Positions 32,485-44,125 of a stretch of DNA of 64,000 nt are shown here, in pieces (the stretch's first letter is position 1; each line of letters begins with the position of its first letter). The notes below the pieces were generated by a model. That model was not told the origin of the DNA. It did no database searches and saw nothing but the letters and a program-made list of their open reading frames with translations. This DNA comes from Didymella arachidicola (lineage: Eukaryota > Ascomycota > Dothideomycetes > Pleosporales > Didymellaceae). The position numbers and the translations under genes were made by a program. Where the stretch lies: the NCBI GenBank assembly GCA_016630955.3, contig CM049993.1, positions 62,001 through 126,000 of the forward strand. The letters run 5' to 3'.

Positions 32485-34130
32485 TATACAACAAGCATAC
32501 CATCAGTAAATTTGGGTTCCAAATCTGATCCATCTGGTCGTACGAACACCGTTCCCCGCCAGACTCTCCAACGGTCTGCGAGCGACCCCAGCCCAACGTT
32601 CCCCACACTTACTGACTAGTACAAGCCGGACCATGCTGCAGCTGTGCGAATATCACTGTTCTGGAGTGCTTGCAGTGTCGAACTCCATACGGTGTACGAT
32701 GATAGACCAGATGTCTGAAGCCTCGGCTTGGAACACTCTCTGAGCGCCGCTTCTTAGTCGCTAAAATGAAGTACAGCCAATCGGTAGATATCTCAGCATG
32801 GGTTATCCGATCGGTAATGGTTCACACATTTCGCAATCTACTTAATGAGCTCCGCCTGGCCGACTCCAGAATTTCAGGAACAGCACGAACTGTAGGGACT
32901 CATCCGGTTCAGAGATGCCTATGCCCCGACTGGGAAGGGGGCCTCCTCCCTGGAGGTCCGGTGCTGTGGCTTCAATGTACTATTCTCTGCTATAAAGTCA
33001 ACCATCTTCGGTGGTCTGCCTCTTGATTGACAAGCTTGTGCCGTATTGCAGCGATTGAACGTCAGGTGCAGCTACACCAGGCGGTTCAGAAATGGTATCA
33101 ATTGCTATTGGAGTATGGATGACACGAGTTCGGCATTTTTCTCGACACACTGGATGCAAGTTTGGTGGCGCAATCGCAACAAATCTTGTCTCATGGGGAA
33201 ATCCGAAAAACAACTATGTATCAGCAGAAGCCAACGAGCCGCAGAAGGCTACTGAGCGACAGAAGGCTACTAAGCCACGTAAGCGTCGTCGCTAATCAGG
33301 TTCGCAATAGCACATCATTCCACACATATAACTAGCTCTCCAGGTCGCCGAATCGCCGAGGCAAGAAGCCATCAAGGGCGTGAAATATTACACAATATGC
33401 GGATTTTCTCCATATAGTCTTCCTATCTGGGTATCGGGTAGGATGTGAGCGGCGCTAGCTGAGACCTAACATCCTACGTTGCCAATGTCGTGGGGAATCT
33501 TAACCGAATATACGTCAGGGTGAACAAGAAAATGGATGTAATGGTACTGCTTACGACACATACCACAGCCGTCGGCGTAAGTATGTGTCTCGAAGATGTG
33601 CTGTTAGCTAGGTTTGACGAGCAGATCTTTTGCTTCGCTGGCACCCTCGCGCTTTTCGCTAATGACGCCGAATTGCTTAGCGACAGCTTGGTACGCGTAG
33701 ATAGGTTCGGTACTGTTGGTTTTGACTCAGCCGTTGATCTAGCCTCTACCCGAAACTGAACTGCCGAGAGCTATGCGCCTATCAGTGGAAGGGAGTGACT
33801 ACGAAATAGAGGGCACCTGAGGGTGTTCTGGAGACATGGGGTGCAGGTGAAGCGTGCCGACAACAGCAGAGTTGTTTGAGATTGTTCAATCTCTATATAT
33901 CGCTCCTCATATGCTGAGGGCTATGCTCATCCGCCACAACAAGGTTGAGAGACACCATGATTTACTTGAAAACGATCAACGTGGGAGATATGAAGACACA
34001 GTGGGATGTTATCGCACAAGCAAACAAAGGTCAGGAACGACAACTGCGAATGACCGAAGAGACACGAAGGATGCCAGGAAGCGAGTTCGTTGCGAGGTAG
34101 TGGGCGCATTTCAGGGACGCTGCCATATCG
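32485..34130. other. Gene-poor region
   Basis: 1.6 kb with only short open stretches on either strand and no recognisable protein motifs. The longest, 33490-33759 (+), has no features I can name. I see no RNA gene. Confidence 0.5.
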
Positions 34131-36092
34131 TCAAAGCGTCAGCTTCTCGATCATGTCCTCCAGCTCGCAGACAACATCGTTGTACACAGCCGTTTGTAGC
34201 CCCTTACTACTGAGCTTTGTTCCAAAGCCGAAATTGCACTGCAGACACTTTTCGACGATCTTCTGGTATTGTGGACCAAGTGGTGCCCGACCTGCCGCGA
34301 GCCTACGAGCAGCGAAGATCTCATTGTTGAGATCGCGGTCGGTCATCTTCTGCTCAACGGGCGTCCAGTGCGCGATTTCAAGCAACGCGACGCCGAGGAA
34401 GAATAGCGTGGTATTGTTGATGCCGTACCGCACTTGATCGCTAACAGCATAAGTATCTTGGTCGATCCCGTCCATTGTGCTTCCCGCTGTCGATACTCCT
34501 GGCGTTGATGAAATTTGAGAGCTGAGATGCAAGGTCTTGAGGGCTGTGTCATCTAGCGTCGTGCTTGTTCCAAGGTAGCTCAGATCGCGAAGCCGCCACC
34601 TGTCTAAAAGCCACGGCGTATCATTAAATTGAAGAAGGGCAATGGAAGTCTTGAGAGCAAGTCTCAGCTGATCTTCAACCTCTATAGTGTCGTCTGGATC
34701 ATGGCCCATGACATCGAACAGAGAGTAAACACTCTCTTGCGAAGCTTGAGTTGATGCAGAGTTCAGAACTCGGTCGTGGAAGTAGAAGAGATGTCTGTAC
34801 AACTGCGGAGTCTCCAGATACCCAATACATCGCTGAGCGGCTGATTGTGCAGCGGTTTGATGGGTTTTTTGAAGGTATTCGCATATGTTGGTCGCTTGAC
34901 ATAGATTGAAGTCGGGTGGCAGTGTCTGCTCAAGCTGCTGCATGACGATGTGATCTGTCCCGCCATATGTGTCATTGAAATGAACGCGTTTGGTCTTCTT
35001 GTGGCATCTTTGGCGTTGCTGGAGATCTGAAGAAGCCTTCTTCTTCAATACGTTGACGGAGGACGAAGTCAGCAAGTCCAGCGGACTAGACGCATTCGGT
35101 ACATTGAGCGATGCTGCAGCGATCACATGCTGTTTTTCGAAACTCCCTGATGTGCTCATGGATTGCACGTAGAACCAGATTGGCGGGGTCGTCATGAAGC
35201 TACGGGGGATCAGTAGTCGCCGAACGTGTATCACTACTGGTTCTCACCTATTCCTGCCGTTCGCGCTTGGTTCATGGCACGAGATGGCGAGATCAAGCCG
35301 CATCTGCTCCTCCACCTGGACGTCGATGCACAGCTTCGCGTAATGCCCGCGATGTCCAGGATCGTCGCAGCACCATGCTCCACATAGCGCCTCGTGGAGC
35401 TTTTGAGAGGCGCTGTTGACAGAACTTAGTCCGGTAGGGAAAGGCTTGTGTTGTGTACATGTCCTTGCATCATAGGCATATCTTTGGAAGGCGCCGATCT
35501 GGGATCGCAGCGCTCTCAGGTCGCCGTTCCGGTCGCGAAGGCTTTTGAGAGATTCATCATAGCGAGTCTTATCGAAAGATATACGCACGGCTCCTCCAAG
35601 ACGTTTGAGGGTGGCTTTCAAGGTCTCTCCCTAAGATGCGTAAGCGGAATTGGAAGGTCCCGAAGAACGCGTTGAGCACGGGCCACTAACCTTGACTTTT
35701 TCGACGAGCAGAACATCGAACTTGCCAATCTCCTGTCTAATTGACTCAATCGCGTCTTTCGTCTCCTCGATGATGCTGCAACAGACTTCGAAGCTGTCCT
35801 GGAGGGCCGTCTTCAGTTTCTCGTTCAGATGCTTGCTTGTCCAGCGCTGATCAGCCGCATCGCTCAACATGGCTTCCACCTCATCTTCCACTTCCACGGA
35901 CCGAAGCAACAACCGTATTTCGTTCAGGAAGATCCCGTTGTGGACTTTGACTTGTTCCGATATTGACTTAACCTCTCTCGAGTGATGCCGCAGCGTACGC
36001 ACCTTCTTGGAAACGTCTTTGTACGACTTGACCACCTCGACAAGTATAGGGAGAACGCCGAAGGCGAGGCCAGCGACCTCGATGCCAGACAT
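34131..36092 (-). CDS. Fungal N-terminal-domain/DUF7580-type protein
   Basis: 617-residue protein; exons complement(join(34131..35199,35248..35630,35691..36092)), phases consistent. The start MSGIEVAGLAFGVLPILVE is the usual opening of the helical N-terminal domain found on many fungal NLR-like and het-related proteins. A helical coiled region follows (KKVRTLRHHSREVKSISEQ ... FLNEIRLLLR). The C-terminal half, with TPPIWFYVQS, LQLEQTLPPDF-like segments and FFLGVALLEIAHWTPVEQ, fits the DUF7580 fold, a degenerate kinase-like region. No NB-ARC or NACHT P-loop is present. These proteins are thought to be linked to non-self recognition or death signalling, but the function is unproven. It is divergent from the PHD/C2H2 gene. 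Confidence 0.75.
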
Positions 36093-36465
36093 GAGGACAG
36101 ACACTTGCGGACTTGATGACAAGATTTCATGTGGGCAGGCTGAATACTTGAAAATCGTGGAGCGCCTGGCTCAGCCCCGGCCGCCCCTGTACGCGCAGCC
36201 CCGCTAAGCATTCAGCCCCCATTATGTGGGCTGAGTCCTGTTGATACCTGTCACAAAGCTGTCTCCTCAACCATTCAACCTCGGCGTTTTCAGATGCATC
36301 TTTAACACTGAGTGTCCCTACAACGCTAACAGATACTCTGACTTGTCCAAACAGAAAGAACGAAATCGCCCGACCGTGGCGGATCTGGCAAGGCTGTGTT
36401 GGACTCCTTCGAGACACCCAAACACTACAATTGGCGCGCGACTCCTGGCCAGATCCAATCGCGCA
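36093..36465. promoter_or_regulatory. Divergent promoter between DUF7580-type and PHD/C2H2 genes
   Basis: 373 bp between two head-to-head start codons with no ORF beginning at an ATG that extends into either gene. Shared regulation is possible but only inferred from layout. Confidence 0.45.
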
Positions 36466-39400
36466 ATGGAACCGACTACAGCAGACGAGGTTGTGCTACA
36501 TCCTGCTCCTCAAGATTACATCCAGCGTTGGCAGGAACTAATTAACCTCGATCATGATGGACAGGATCAGGGTATCATCTGGAGACTGGCAGAAAATTGT
36601 CAGAACACGCTTCAATGTCTAGTGAAGCATTCACAATCAAGCCCCTCACTCAAGGTCCAAAGTCATGCTCTTCGTCGCTCTCTCGCGTCACTCAAGCTGT
36701 GGTGCGACGGCTATGGTGCAACCACGGGCGCTTTAGATTCCATGCTTCAAAGATCCAAGTCACTACGCGTGACGACTCTATCTATCCTCAATCCACTATG
36801 TGGAGCGATCGCACAAGGTTCGACCTCGTGCAAGCCCGTATAGGAAATTGGCTGACCGAGATAGGGCTGCGGAGCTACGTGGTTACCACTAATAGAGATG
36901 AGACAATCAAGCAGCTGTGCGCCACTGCCACAGAGCTCTGTAATCAGACAGCATGGCTTCTGAAATATGAATCTGAGGATACAAGCGAAAGTGACAGCGA
37001 TAGCGAAGCCAGTTCCTCAGGAGACGATGCTGATGAAAGGGATTTGCGTGACTTCGTGGGAAGTATCAAGACCTACATCGGCTGCCTGACCGATCTCGGG
37101 CTGGCCTTGGCTTGCCCTGCTCTTGAATCGAAGGTCGACGATAAGCCCAGTCAGGTGGTGTTGGGGCAACGTTTGGCGCATGACTATCACACCGATCTCA
37201 TTACAGCCAAATACCCACAGGCGGATACACATCTGCTTCAGCGTTTGGGTAAGATTAGCTGGGAACGTTACTTGCGCATGCAACGAGAACGAGACGCGAA
37301 CGCGTCCAGAAATCAAGCTGTGATCTCAAGCAATAAGTCCCGCTCGGAGTTTCAGGACTCAGGACTTGGAACAACACTTCCTCCAGTGCAATCTTCGTAC
37401 GCCGAGAGTACTGTCTCATTCATGACAAGCGTAGCTGGAGGGAAGCGGATACAAATACCTCCTCTGACTGCGGAAGCCAAAGACGGAAAACCGTTCGAGT
37501 GTAATGCGTGTGGATTGCGCATAGTGGTGACAAACAATCGTGACTGGAGGTAAGTAATATACGCGAGTGGGCGCATTCAATAAGGCTGAGCTTTCCATCA
37601 GGAGCCATTTATATCAAGATCTCCAGCCGTACACTTGTCTCTACACTGAATGTAGATTCAGCTTGGAACCTTTCCAGAATCGCCAGATCTGGAGTCATCA
37701 TCTAGAGTTGGACCATGCCCTTGGCCCCGGCTGGGAGGGTCTCGATTGCCCTCTCTGTCTCGAACACACAGAGACGGGGAAGAACAAGACGCTAGCTCAT
37801 TTCGCAAGACATCTGGAAGATATTGCAGTTTCGTCCTTGCCGCGCGATGTTGACACAGACATTGAGTCCGACACTATGTCTTCTACCAAGGGCGATCTGG
37901 ACGAAGAATCTGACAAGGAATCATCCACTTTCAAATGCATCTGCGGATACACAGATGATGGTAACACTGTACTTTGTGAAAAGTGCGATACATGGCAACA
38001 TGTTGTGTGCTACTACGAATCTGCCGACTATGTACCAGATGTACACGAGTGCACAGACTGCTCTCCAAGATGGATGGACATCGATCGTGCGGTTGAAAAA
38101 CAACGCGCGCACCATGAGCTGCTTGGCACCGGTCCTCAAGCAACTATTCATAGGGAGAGCAAAACCAGAGGGACAAAGCCCGAACAGCTCGATTACGTCG
38201 TGCACATGTGTCGGGATTGCAAGAAAACATTCAAGCGGCCCTGTGATCTAACGAAGCACCAGAAGACCCATACTCGGCCCTGGAAATGCTCCGAGGAAAC
38301 ATGCAAATACTTTGATTTGGGATGGCCCACAGAAAGAGAGCGTGACAGACACGTGAACGACAAGCACAACGCGTCGCGAGCGAGGTACAGATGCTTGTAT
38401 CCACCTTGCCCCTACTCATCCTTACGAGAGTCAAATTGTAAGCAGCACATGGAGAAAGCTCATGGTTGGGAGTATGTACGGTCCAGGTCCAATGGGCGCA
38501 AGAAGGGGCCAGCAAAAGCTGGAAGCTCACCACAGATCCTGCCATCTCCCAACGACGTCGACCTAGACGTTTTCGCCACTCCATCGATTGCAGCCTCAGG
38601 TCTCGCTGCGGCTGTTGAGTCCATAACAAATGACTCCAGAATGGGATCAAATATCGTCGTGGGGCCTCAGGATCTTACGCCCGCTTTCAGCGTGGGCGGG
38701 ACCTTCGAAGGAGAATTTATTTTGCCGCACACGATACAGACTGATTCGTATCTTTACACTCCTCAATCGTACCTTGGCGAAGAATTTGGTGATGGTATCA
38801 TCAACCCGCCTGATTCCATTCTCCCCAGCCCTTCAACCGGGGAACACTTCTTTATTGACCCCAGCGACTCAAAGAGGGACACCATAGTCAATCTTTTCGC
38901 AGATCCCAACGAGCTCGGCTACCAGACTAAATCTCCTGGTTTGGAAACCCCCCAGTCCATGAACGCATTATCCGAGCGTCTACCAGTTCCACTCCACAAA
39001 CACTTCGATCCATCACCCCCCGGCGTATATCCCACGGACTCGGCGTTCATTGCAAGTCGATTTCCAGGTGGACCCAGAAATGTCCGCAAAGAATATCCTG
39101 AGCCATGGAGCATGTTCCGACTATACCAAGGGCCCGGCAGTCAAGGACGTTCGATTACTGAGACGTTACCTGCTGAACCTCGCGCGGAGTCATCTTCAAA
39201 GCCCGACGGGAAAGACTTCACGTTCATTGTCGCCGACAACCCCGGGGAACTCAAATCAAAGAGCAGCATGACTCAAGTACGGAAGAAGGCTATGCAACAC
39301 TACCTCAACCAGAGCGATCCGAGAGGATCGTCGCTGAAGCCAACTCGTTACAAGGAAGTCACGTCAAGTGGACCGAATCTGGAAAGTGGTACCGTGAGTT

Positions 39401-39516
39401 CGATCCAGGCATCTGATGACTCGAGTAAGAAAAACCCTGTGTCACCGCCTATGGGCGTGTCGCCTCGGGAAAACTATACAACATCGTCTGGCCTGCACAA
39501 ACATCGTCAGGATTGA
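36466..39516 (+). CDS. PHD-finger and C2H2 zinc-finger protein
   Basis: 983 residues from exons 36466..36817, 36865..37549 and 37602..39516 (introns 47 and 52 bp, phases consistent; the first has a CTGAC branch site). Residues 1-330 are helical with an acidic Ser/Asp stretch (SESDSDSEASS) near 155-175. About 330-400 is a Cys/His-rich segment (CNACGLRIV, PYTCLYTEC, CPLCLEH ... HFARHLE) common to large fungal zinc-finger proteins. A C4HC3 PHD finger follows near 458-500 (CICGYTDDG..LCEKCDTWQH.VC). Next are C2H2 fingers near 549-640 (CRDCKKTFKRPCDLTKHQKTH and two more). The C-terminal third is low-complexity. Probably nuclear and chromatin-related; targets unknown. Its architecture often sits near heterokaryon-type N-terminal proteins, as here. 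Confidence 0.82.
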
Positions 39517-39791
39517 AAGTACACAGAGGAGGAATTAGCAGCTGCCGGGCAGGCCGCTTATGATTGAGTCGCCCTCCATTGTGAATCAACGGTTGGTGTG
39601 TAGATGAAGCTTAAGCAACTTCTCGAGCAAGTCGCATACAAAGGCATTAGGTCAGTTTCGTATGTAGGCAGCCACTATTTTTACATCATATATACATTAT
39701 GCGATTGAGTAGCACATCACTTCAATGCAGCGGCGCCCTGCTATCCCCAAACATCTTCTTGTTCAACCTCTCACAATCAGCTGTTTAAGCC

Positions 39792-40623
39792 TCACTTCGG
39801 CCCGAGCCCCAAAAAGTCTTTCTCCCTATCATGCACCCAAAGCCCATGACCAAGAGTCTTACTCGTCCAACCCTGCAAACTCATCCCAACAGCAACCACA
39901 GTCCACACAAACCCCACCACCCGCCAAGCCCTCGAATCCCTAAACCCACACCTCTTGCCAAACTCGATCACATGGTCCTCCACGAAAATAAGCACCGCCT
40001 GGTACATGAACACCCTCATCGCGTCATCGTCCTGAAAACTCTTATGACACAGTATCGCAGCCACAGCGTGTATGAGCCCACTCACCGCGAACCCGGTAAA
40101 GAGCTGCGTATATTTGCTCGCGAACGATCCATGGGGGAGATTTAAACCATCTCTCGCCAGGGTTATTCCAGGCGCAGCGCACAAGCGCCTCATCTGCTGA
40201 TGCCAGACGACGCTCCAGCTTCGCCTCACACTGTAGCAACCGCTGAGATCATTGAACATGCGTGGGCAGTCGCTGGGCGTCGCGAGAAACGTCGCGACGG
40301 ATATCAGCGAGTACAATGTGGTCATGAGCTCGAGGGATATATAGGTCAGAGCGATGTATACCCACGTCCAATACAAACGATACGTGAACGGATACCCTAC
40401 GGGCGAGATGACTGGAGTTTCGGGGTGCAGATCCGTCGTGCAAACCCCATCCTCGATCCCAGTCTCTGTATAGACTCTGCGCAGCAAGAACGAACAGAAC
40501 AGGAACGCTGAAGGCGGATTGTAGAACACGATGATTCGGGCCAATAGCAAGAGTGAGAACGTTGGCTGCGAGTATGAGGACAGGTTGGAGGGTTGCGAAG
40601 ATTGGCGGGAGTTGAAGGGCCAT
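39792..40623 (-). CDS. Short wax-synthase-domain (MBOAT-like) acyltransferase
   Basis: Integral membrane O-acyltransferase of the wax-synthase/TRI7-like family. Exons complement(join(39792..40396,40446..40623)) joined across a 49-bp GTTTGC...TAG intron in phase 1, giving SLYRDWDRGWGYPFTYRLYW. The N-terminus MALQLPPIFATLQPVLILAAN is a good membrane start; reading the other frame up to 40796 gives a poor extension. The conserved core is SVVWHQQMRRL with an active-site-like His, and SGLIHAVAAIL further on. About five or six hydrophobic segments. At 260 residues it is shorter than the usual 350-450, so a middle or upstream exon may be missing or lost. Function beyond acyl transfer is unknown. Confidence 0.68.
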
Positions 40624-41171
40624 CGTTGGCGCGTACGATACTGGCTCCGCCGCTTTGAATGAACGTGGGGAAGATAGATGAGGGTCTTATGTTGCGTGAG
40701 TATGGGACATCCGATGCTCCCACTTGCCGTGTTTTCTGGAGTCCAACGTATCATGGTTCCATAGTACGACGGAGGCGGCTTTGACCCGCTTTTCATACCG
40801 GAGGAACGTCTCTACATCATATCAACCAATCAAAAGCTCTCTAGTACGTTGGCGGGCTACATCCGGTATTTGGTAAGGAGCGCCTGTTGGTCGTGCGCAA
40901 GGAGTCTGTCAAGGATAGTCTGCTGCGACAATTGATCGTACACGGCGCATTCTGAGTGGTTTAGAAATTCGTGCGGTCTCACCGCGTCTGCGCTAAAGTC
41001 AGTAGTACAGTACTGCGGTCCTCATCAATCATAATCGATCGTCAAATGTTCAAGATATGTGTGGTGCTCGTGCGAAAAATCTGGAACAACAATGCTCGCT
41101 GGAGGTCACGAATCGCTTGCAATCTGCATTACGCAGGTCTAGATGTGTCGTCATCGTATGACTGCCGTGAC
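40624..41171. other. Gene-free spacer
   Basis: 548 bp between the wax-synthase-like gene (its 5' side) and the 3' end of CHS5. I see no supported feature. Confidence 0.5.
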
Positions 41172-42495
41172 TCACAATGCTACTTCCTGGAAGCTGGCAC
41201 CGTCATCTCCATCCTCATCATCCTCGACAGTGGCCTTAGGTCTGCTTGGCAGGCCTGCCTCGATCCCCTTCACATCACCCGCTGACTGCTCTTCGTCCTC
41301 TGAGTCAACCTCTTCCTCGGGCGCTTTGCCAGCTTGCGGCTTCAGATCTTCAGGCTTAGCCTTCTGCTCGTCGTGCTCTGCTTGTGTCTTTGGCTCTGCA
41401 GCAGGTGAAGCACTCCTGTCGCTATCATCATCTTTTGGCGGTGGCGGGGGCGCTGGGCTGTCTGATTCGCGTTCTCGTGTCAATCGTTCAGGCGTAGGCG
41501 GTGTGACTTCTGTTCGCGGGCTTAAGACCGGACTTCTGACTTGCGGTGGTTGTGGCTGTGCTTGTTGTGGGGCAGGTTGCGGTGGCTGCTGCTGTTGTTG
41601 TGGCTGTTGCTGTGGTGCGGGAGCTTGACCGACTTGTCGTAATCTTGGGTCGGCATTCAGATAGTAGCCCCTAACGCCTACAATTCTGCCGTCCCTCTCG
41701 CAGCCAATAATCCAGTCGGGCACTACGACGGGGATGTTGTTCTCCACGGCCTTCTCCCAAGCTGGCCCTCGCCCCTCTGTGCAGACGAAATGTGTAGTGT
41801 CGATGCGGACAGTGTCTGCGATCTTGGCGCCAATTCTCTCTACAGAGCGCTGCAGCGACTCGCGAAGGGCTGAAGGCATGTGACCAGGTGTGATGGTGAT
41901 ACCAGACAGGTCTGTCATCTTGTGTGTCTGGACGGTGAGCTTTTCGCTGCTGAACGTGCCTGCGCTCGTCTTGAGCACCAAGTGGAAAGTGTATTCGGTG
42001 TCGACGCCGAGTCCACTGAGCTTCGTACTGTGAACCTCCTTGGGGTTGGGGATCGTGCCTGCCTTGTTTCCATTGCGATAAAGAGTGAGGCTACGCAACT
42101 CAGCGGTCGCGACATCTATGGGGTCCCATTCAAGTACGACCGAGGTCTGGGTGGCATTGCGACAGCGAAGGGCGGGCGCTGAGGGCGTGCTCTGGCCGAA
42201 TGTGCGGAATATCTCAGACTGCAGCTCATAGAAAGCGGTAGCAGCGTCGTTCTCAGCCTTGACATTGCGCGCGACTTCGATGTCCACGATACTGCCCGAG
42301 GAAATATCTGGTGGCAGGAGAATGGAGGGAAACTCGATCTGCGCCGGGGTCAGCTATCGTATGGGTGAATAGCAGGGATGCGCCTGGCAGTGTTGCGCTG
42401 CAGGGCGGCATTGGGGCGCGTACGAGGCGTTTGTCCTCGGTCAGAAGCACGGCGACACCAGCATCGACCTTGCCGACTGTGAGTGAGACTAGCAT
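41172..42495 (-). CDS. CHS5: Exomer component CHS5 (FN3-BRCT)
   Basis: Trans-Golgi cargo-adaptor scaffold needed for export of chitin synthase and other proteins. Exons complement(join(41172..42338,42424..42495)): 24 codons (MLVSLTVGKVDAGVAVLLTE...), an 85-bp intron, then IEFPSILLPPDISSGSIV, which is the classic Chs5 N-terminal dimerisation segment. Next an FN3 domain (APALRCRNATQTSVVLEWDP ... YTFHLVLKTSAG), then a BRCT domain (ITITPGHMPSALRESLQRSV ... VVVPDWIIGCERD). The tail is Gln/Pro/Lys/Glu-rich and disordered, as in yeast Chs5. 412 residues. The domain order is diagnostic. Confidence 0.93.
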
Positions 42496-42778
42496 GGCGC
42501 GTAGATGTGTCGATGTGAGGTTGTGTTGTGACGACGTAGCTCATGTTGCTCCCCAGCTGTTGCCCTGCATGGCGGGCCGAGATTCAGCCGCGGGAACCTT
42601 CACGCGTCAGGCAACCACAACTCTTCGTCACAACAACACCAGCACCCAGATATCCTGAAATGGCGCGATCCGGCATGCAGCGAGTTCCCGCTGGGTGAGA
42701 AGGAATCGAACGCCTGTTTTTGCTTTCAATAAGCTTCCCGACGAGCTACAATTGCTTGTACGTTGCGCTGCTGAGAGC

Positions 42779-44125
42779 ATGTATCTGAAGGCTAACTTTG
42801 AACAGATACTTTGTAAGTCTGATCCGTTGACGGTTGGGAAATTTATTACCGCATGCTCGCGTGTTCGAGGTTTGCACTCGCGCTTTTCGGGAACTGCGCT
42901 ACCTTCAATCATTGCGCAATTGCCGGCACCTATCTATACACTTCTGCGCGTCTCGATGGACCTAGATGCCATGCAGGACGACCAGTTTGACCCTGTTTTG
43001 ATACTGGAGAAGCTCAGTACTGTCAATTTGTTCGAGTGGCTGGAGCTAATACCCTGTTCCATGCCTCCGATCGTCGATCCCATACTAGCTTTGCAGTCAG
43101 TATCAGATGTCTATAGGGAGGCCCAAGAGGCTGCCGACCTCATCGAAAGGCTCATGATCATCAGAGTCGAAAGGTTTGTCAATCCCCACATATGTGTACC
43201 ACCAATCACGCTTTCGACAACCGAGCAGACTCGACTCGCTTCCACCCTGTTGGTAATCAAGATATTCTACCAATTGCGTGTAAAATTCCTCAGACACGGT
43301 GAGTATGCTGGCCAGTTCGCACCATATTTCTGGAAACATACACCGCTCTGGGTCATGGTTCAGGGTATCACTTTGGACCGGTTGCTACGCGGATGTTCGG
43401 GCGAGTATGAGTACTCATTTTGCCACTGGGACCAAGCGGAGTGCGACGTTCTGAAGCACCTGACAGAGTCACTTTACGTCGGAAGCTTTCATTCACTGTA
43501 TTTTCAAGACCCCGCCAGTACCTTCAGGACCATCCCGGGCTTCTCCCACAATTTGAGCGGCCAGCATCGCGGTGGCCGCGGGCCAGGGTATTGGCATCAT
43601 GAGCCAAACAATGTAGGTCATCCCGCAATGTCAACGCAGCTGCGCAATCACATATCTTCCTGCAGTGACCCACCCTTACACAGCGTTACCCAGGCACAGA
43701 CCAGTAGGTACGCAAGCACCTGCCGGCAGCTTGGCTTGTATTTCTGGGACTACTCCCGACTCAGTGGTTGGGGTCTTGCCGATCCCATCGAGCTCATCGC
43801 TGCAGTCGATGCGTGTCCAGGACTCTCGCAGGTCGCAATGAGGTACGATGACACTCCGGACTGGGAAATCGGGATCCGCCAGCGAGAAGCTGCTGTTGAG
43901 CGCACGAAGCAGCGGCAGATCATTCAGTGGGCTCGCTGTCCCATCCAGTGTAGCTTGGAGGAGTGGCTGTGGCAAAATACTGCGCTTCAACAACTGCAAA
44001 AAGGTGAGGAGGTGCTTCCGATTGAGCACATTGTAATCCGCACATTTGGTGATTCTTGTAGTCTTGATGGGCATCAGTGGTCTAGGTGTCGATGTGGTAT
44101 TCGACAGGTCAATGTTGAAGAGTAA
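42779..44125 (+). CDS. Unrecognised 448-residue protein
   Basis: Single open frame with normal codon use. The first ATG in the frame is at 42779 (MYLKANFEQILCK). Sequence just upstream in the same frame (FNKLPDELQLLVRCAAES) looks like an F-box-type start and is open back to 42695, so a short upstream exon is likely; I could not place its splice site. No catalytic motif is visible. The C-terminus has CPIQCSLEEWLWQNTALQQL and a Cys-rich end (CRCGIRQ). The gene lies head-to-head with CHS5. Function unknown; F-box-like adaptor is a guess. Confidence 0.7.
   Translation: MYLKANFEQILCKSDPLTVGKFITACSRVRGLHSRFSGTALPSIIAQLPAPIYTLLRVSMDLDAMQDDQFDPVLILEKLSTVNLFEWLELIPCSMPPIVDPILALQSVSDVYREAQEAADLIERLMIIRVERFVNPHICVPPITLSTTEQTRLASTLLVIKIFYQLRVKFLRHGEYAGQFAPYFWKHTPLWVMVQGITLDRLLRGCSGEYEYSFCHWDQAECDVLKHLTESLYVGSFHSLYFQDPASTFRTIPGFSHNLSGQHRGGRGPGYWHHEPNNVGHPAMSTQLRNHISSCSDPPLHSVTQAQTSRYASTCRQLGLYFWDYSRLSGWGLADPIELIAAVDACPGLSQVAMRYDDTPDWEIGIRQREAAVERTKQRQIIQWARCPIQCSLEEWLWQNTALQQLQKGEEVLPIEHIVIRTFGDSCSLDGHQWSRCRCGIRQVNVEE

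Noticed and set aside
36597..36840. Alternative upstream frame for the PHD/C2H2 gene beginning MSEHASMSS
   Set aside because: The frame from ATG 36466 reads as helical protein and splices in phase by a 47-bp intron at 36818-36864.
40624..40796. N-terminal extension of the wax-synthase frame to 40796
   Set aside because: The extension has no membrane-like start; splicing from ATG 40623 gives a natural N-terminus with correct phase.
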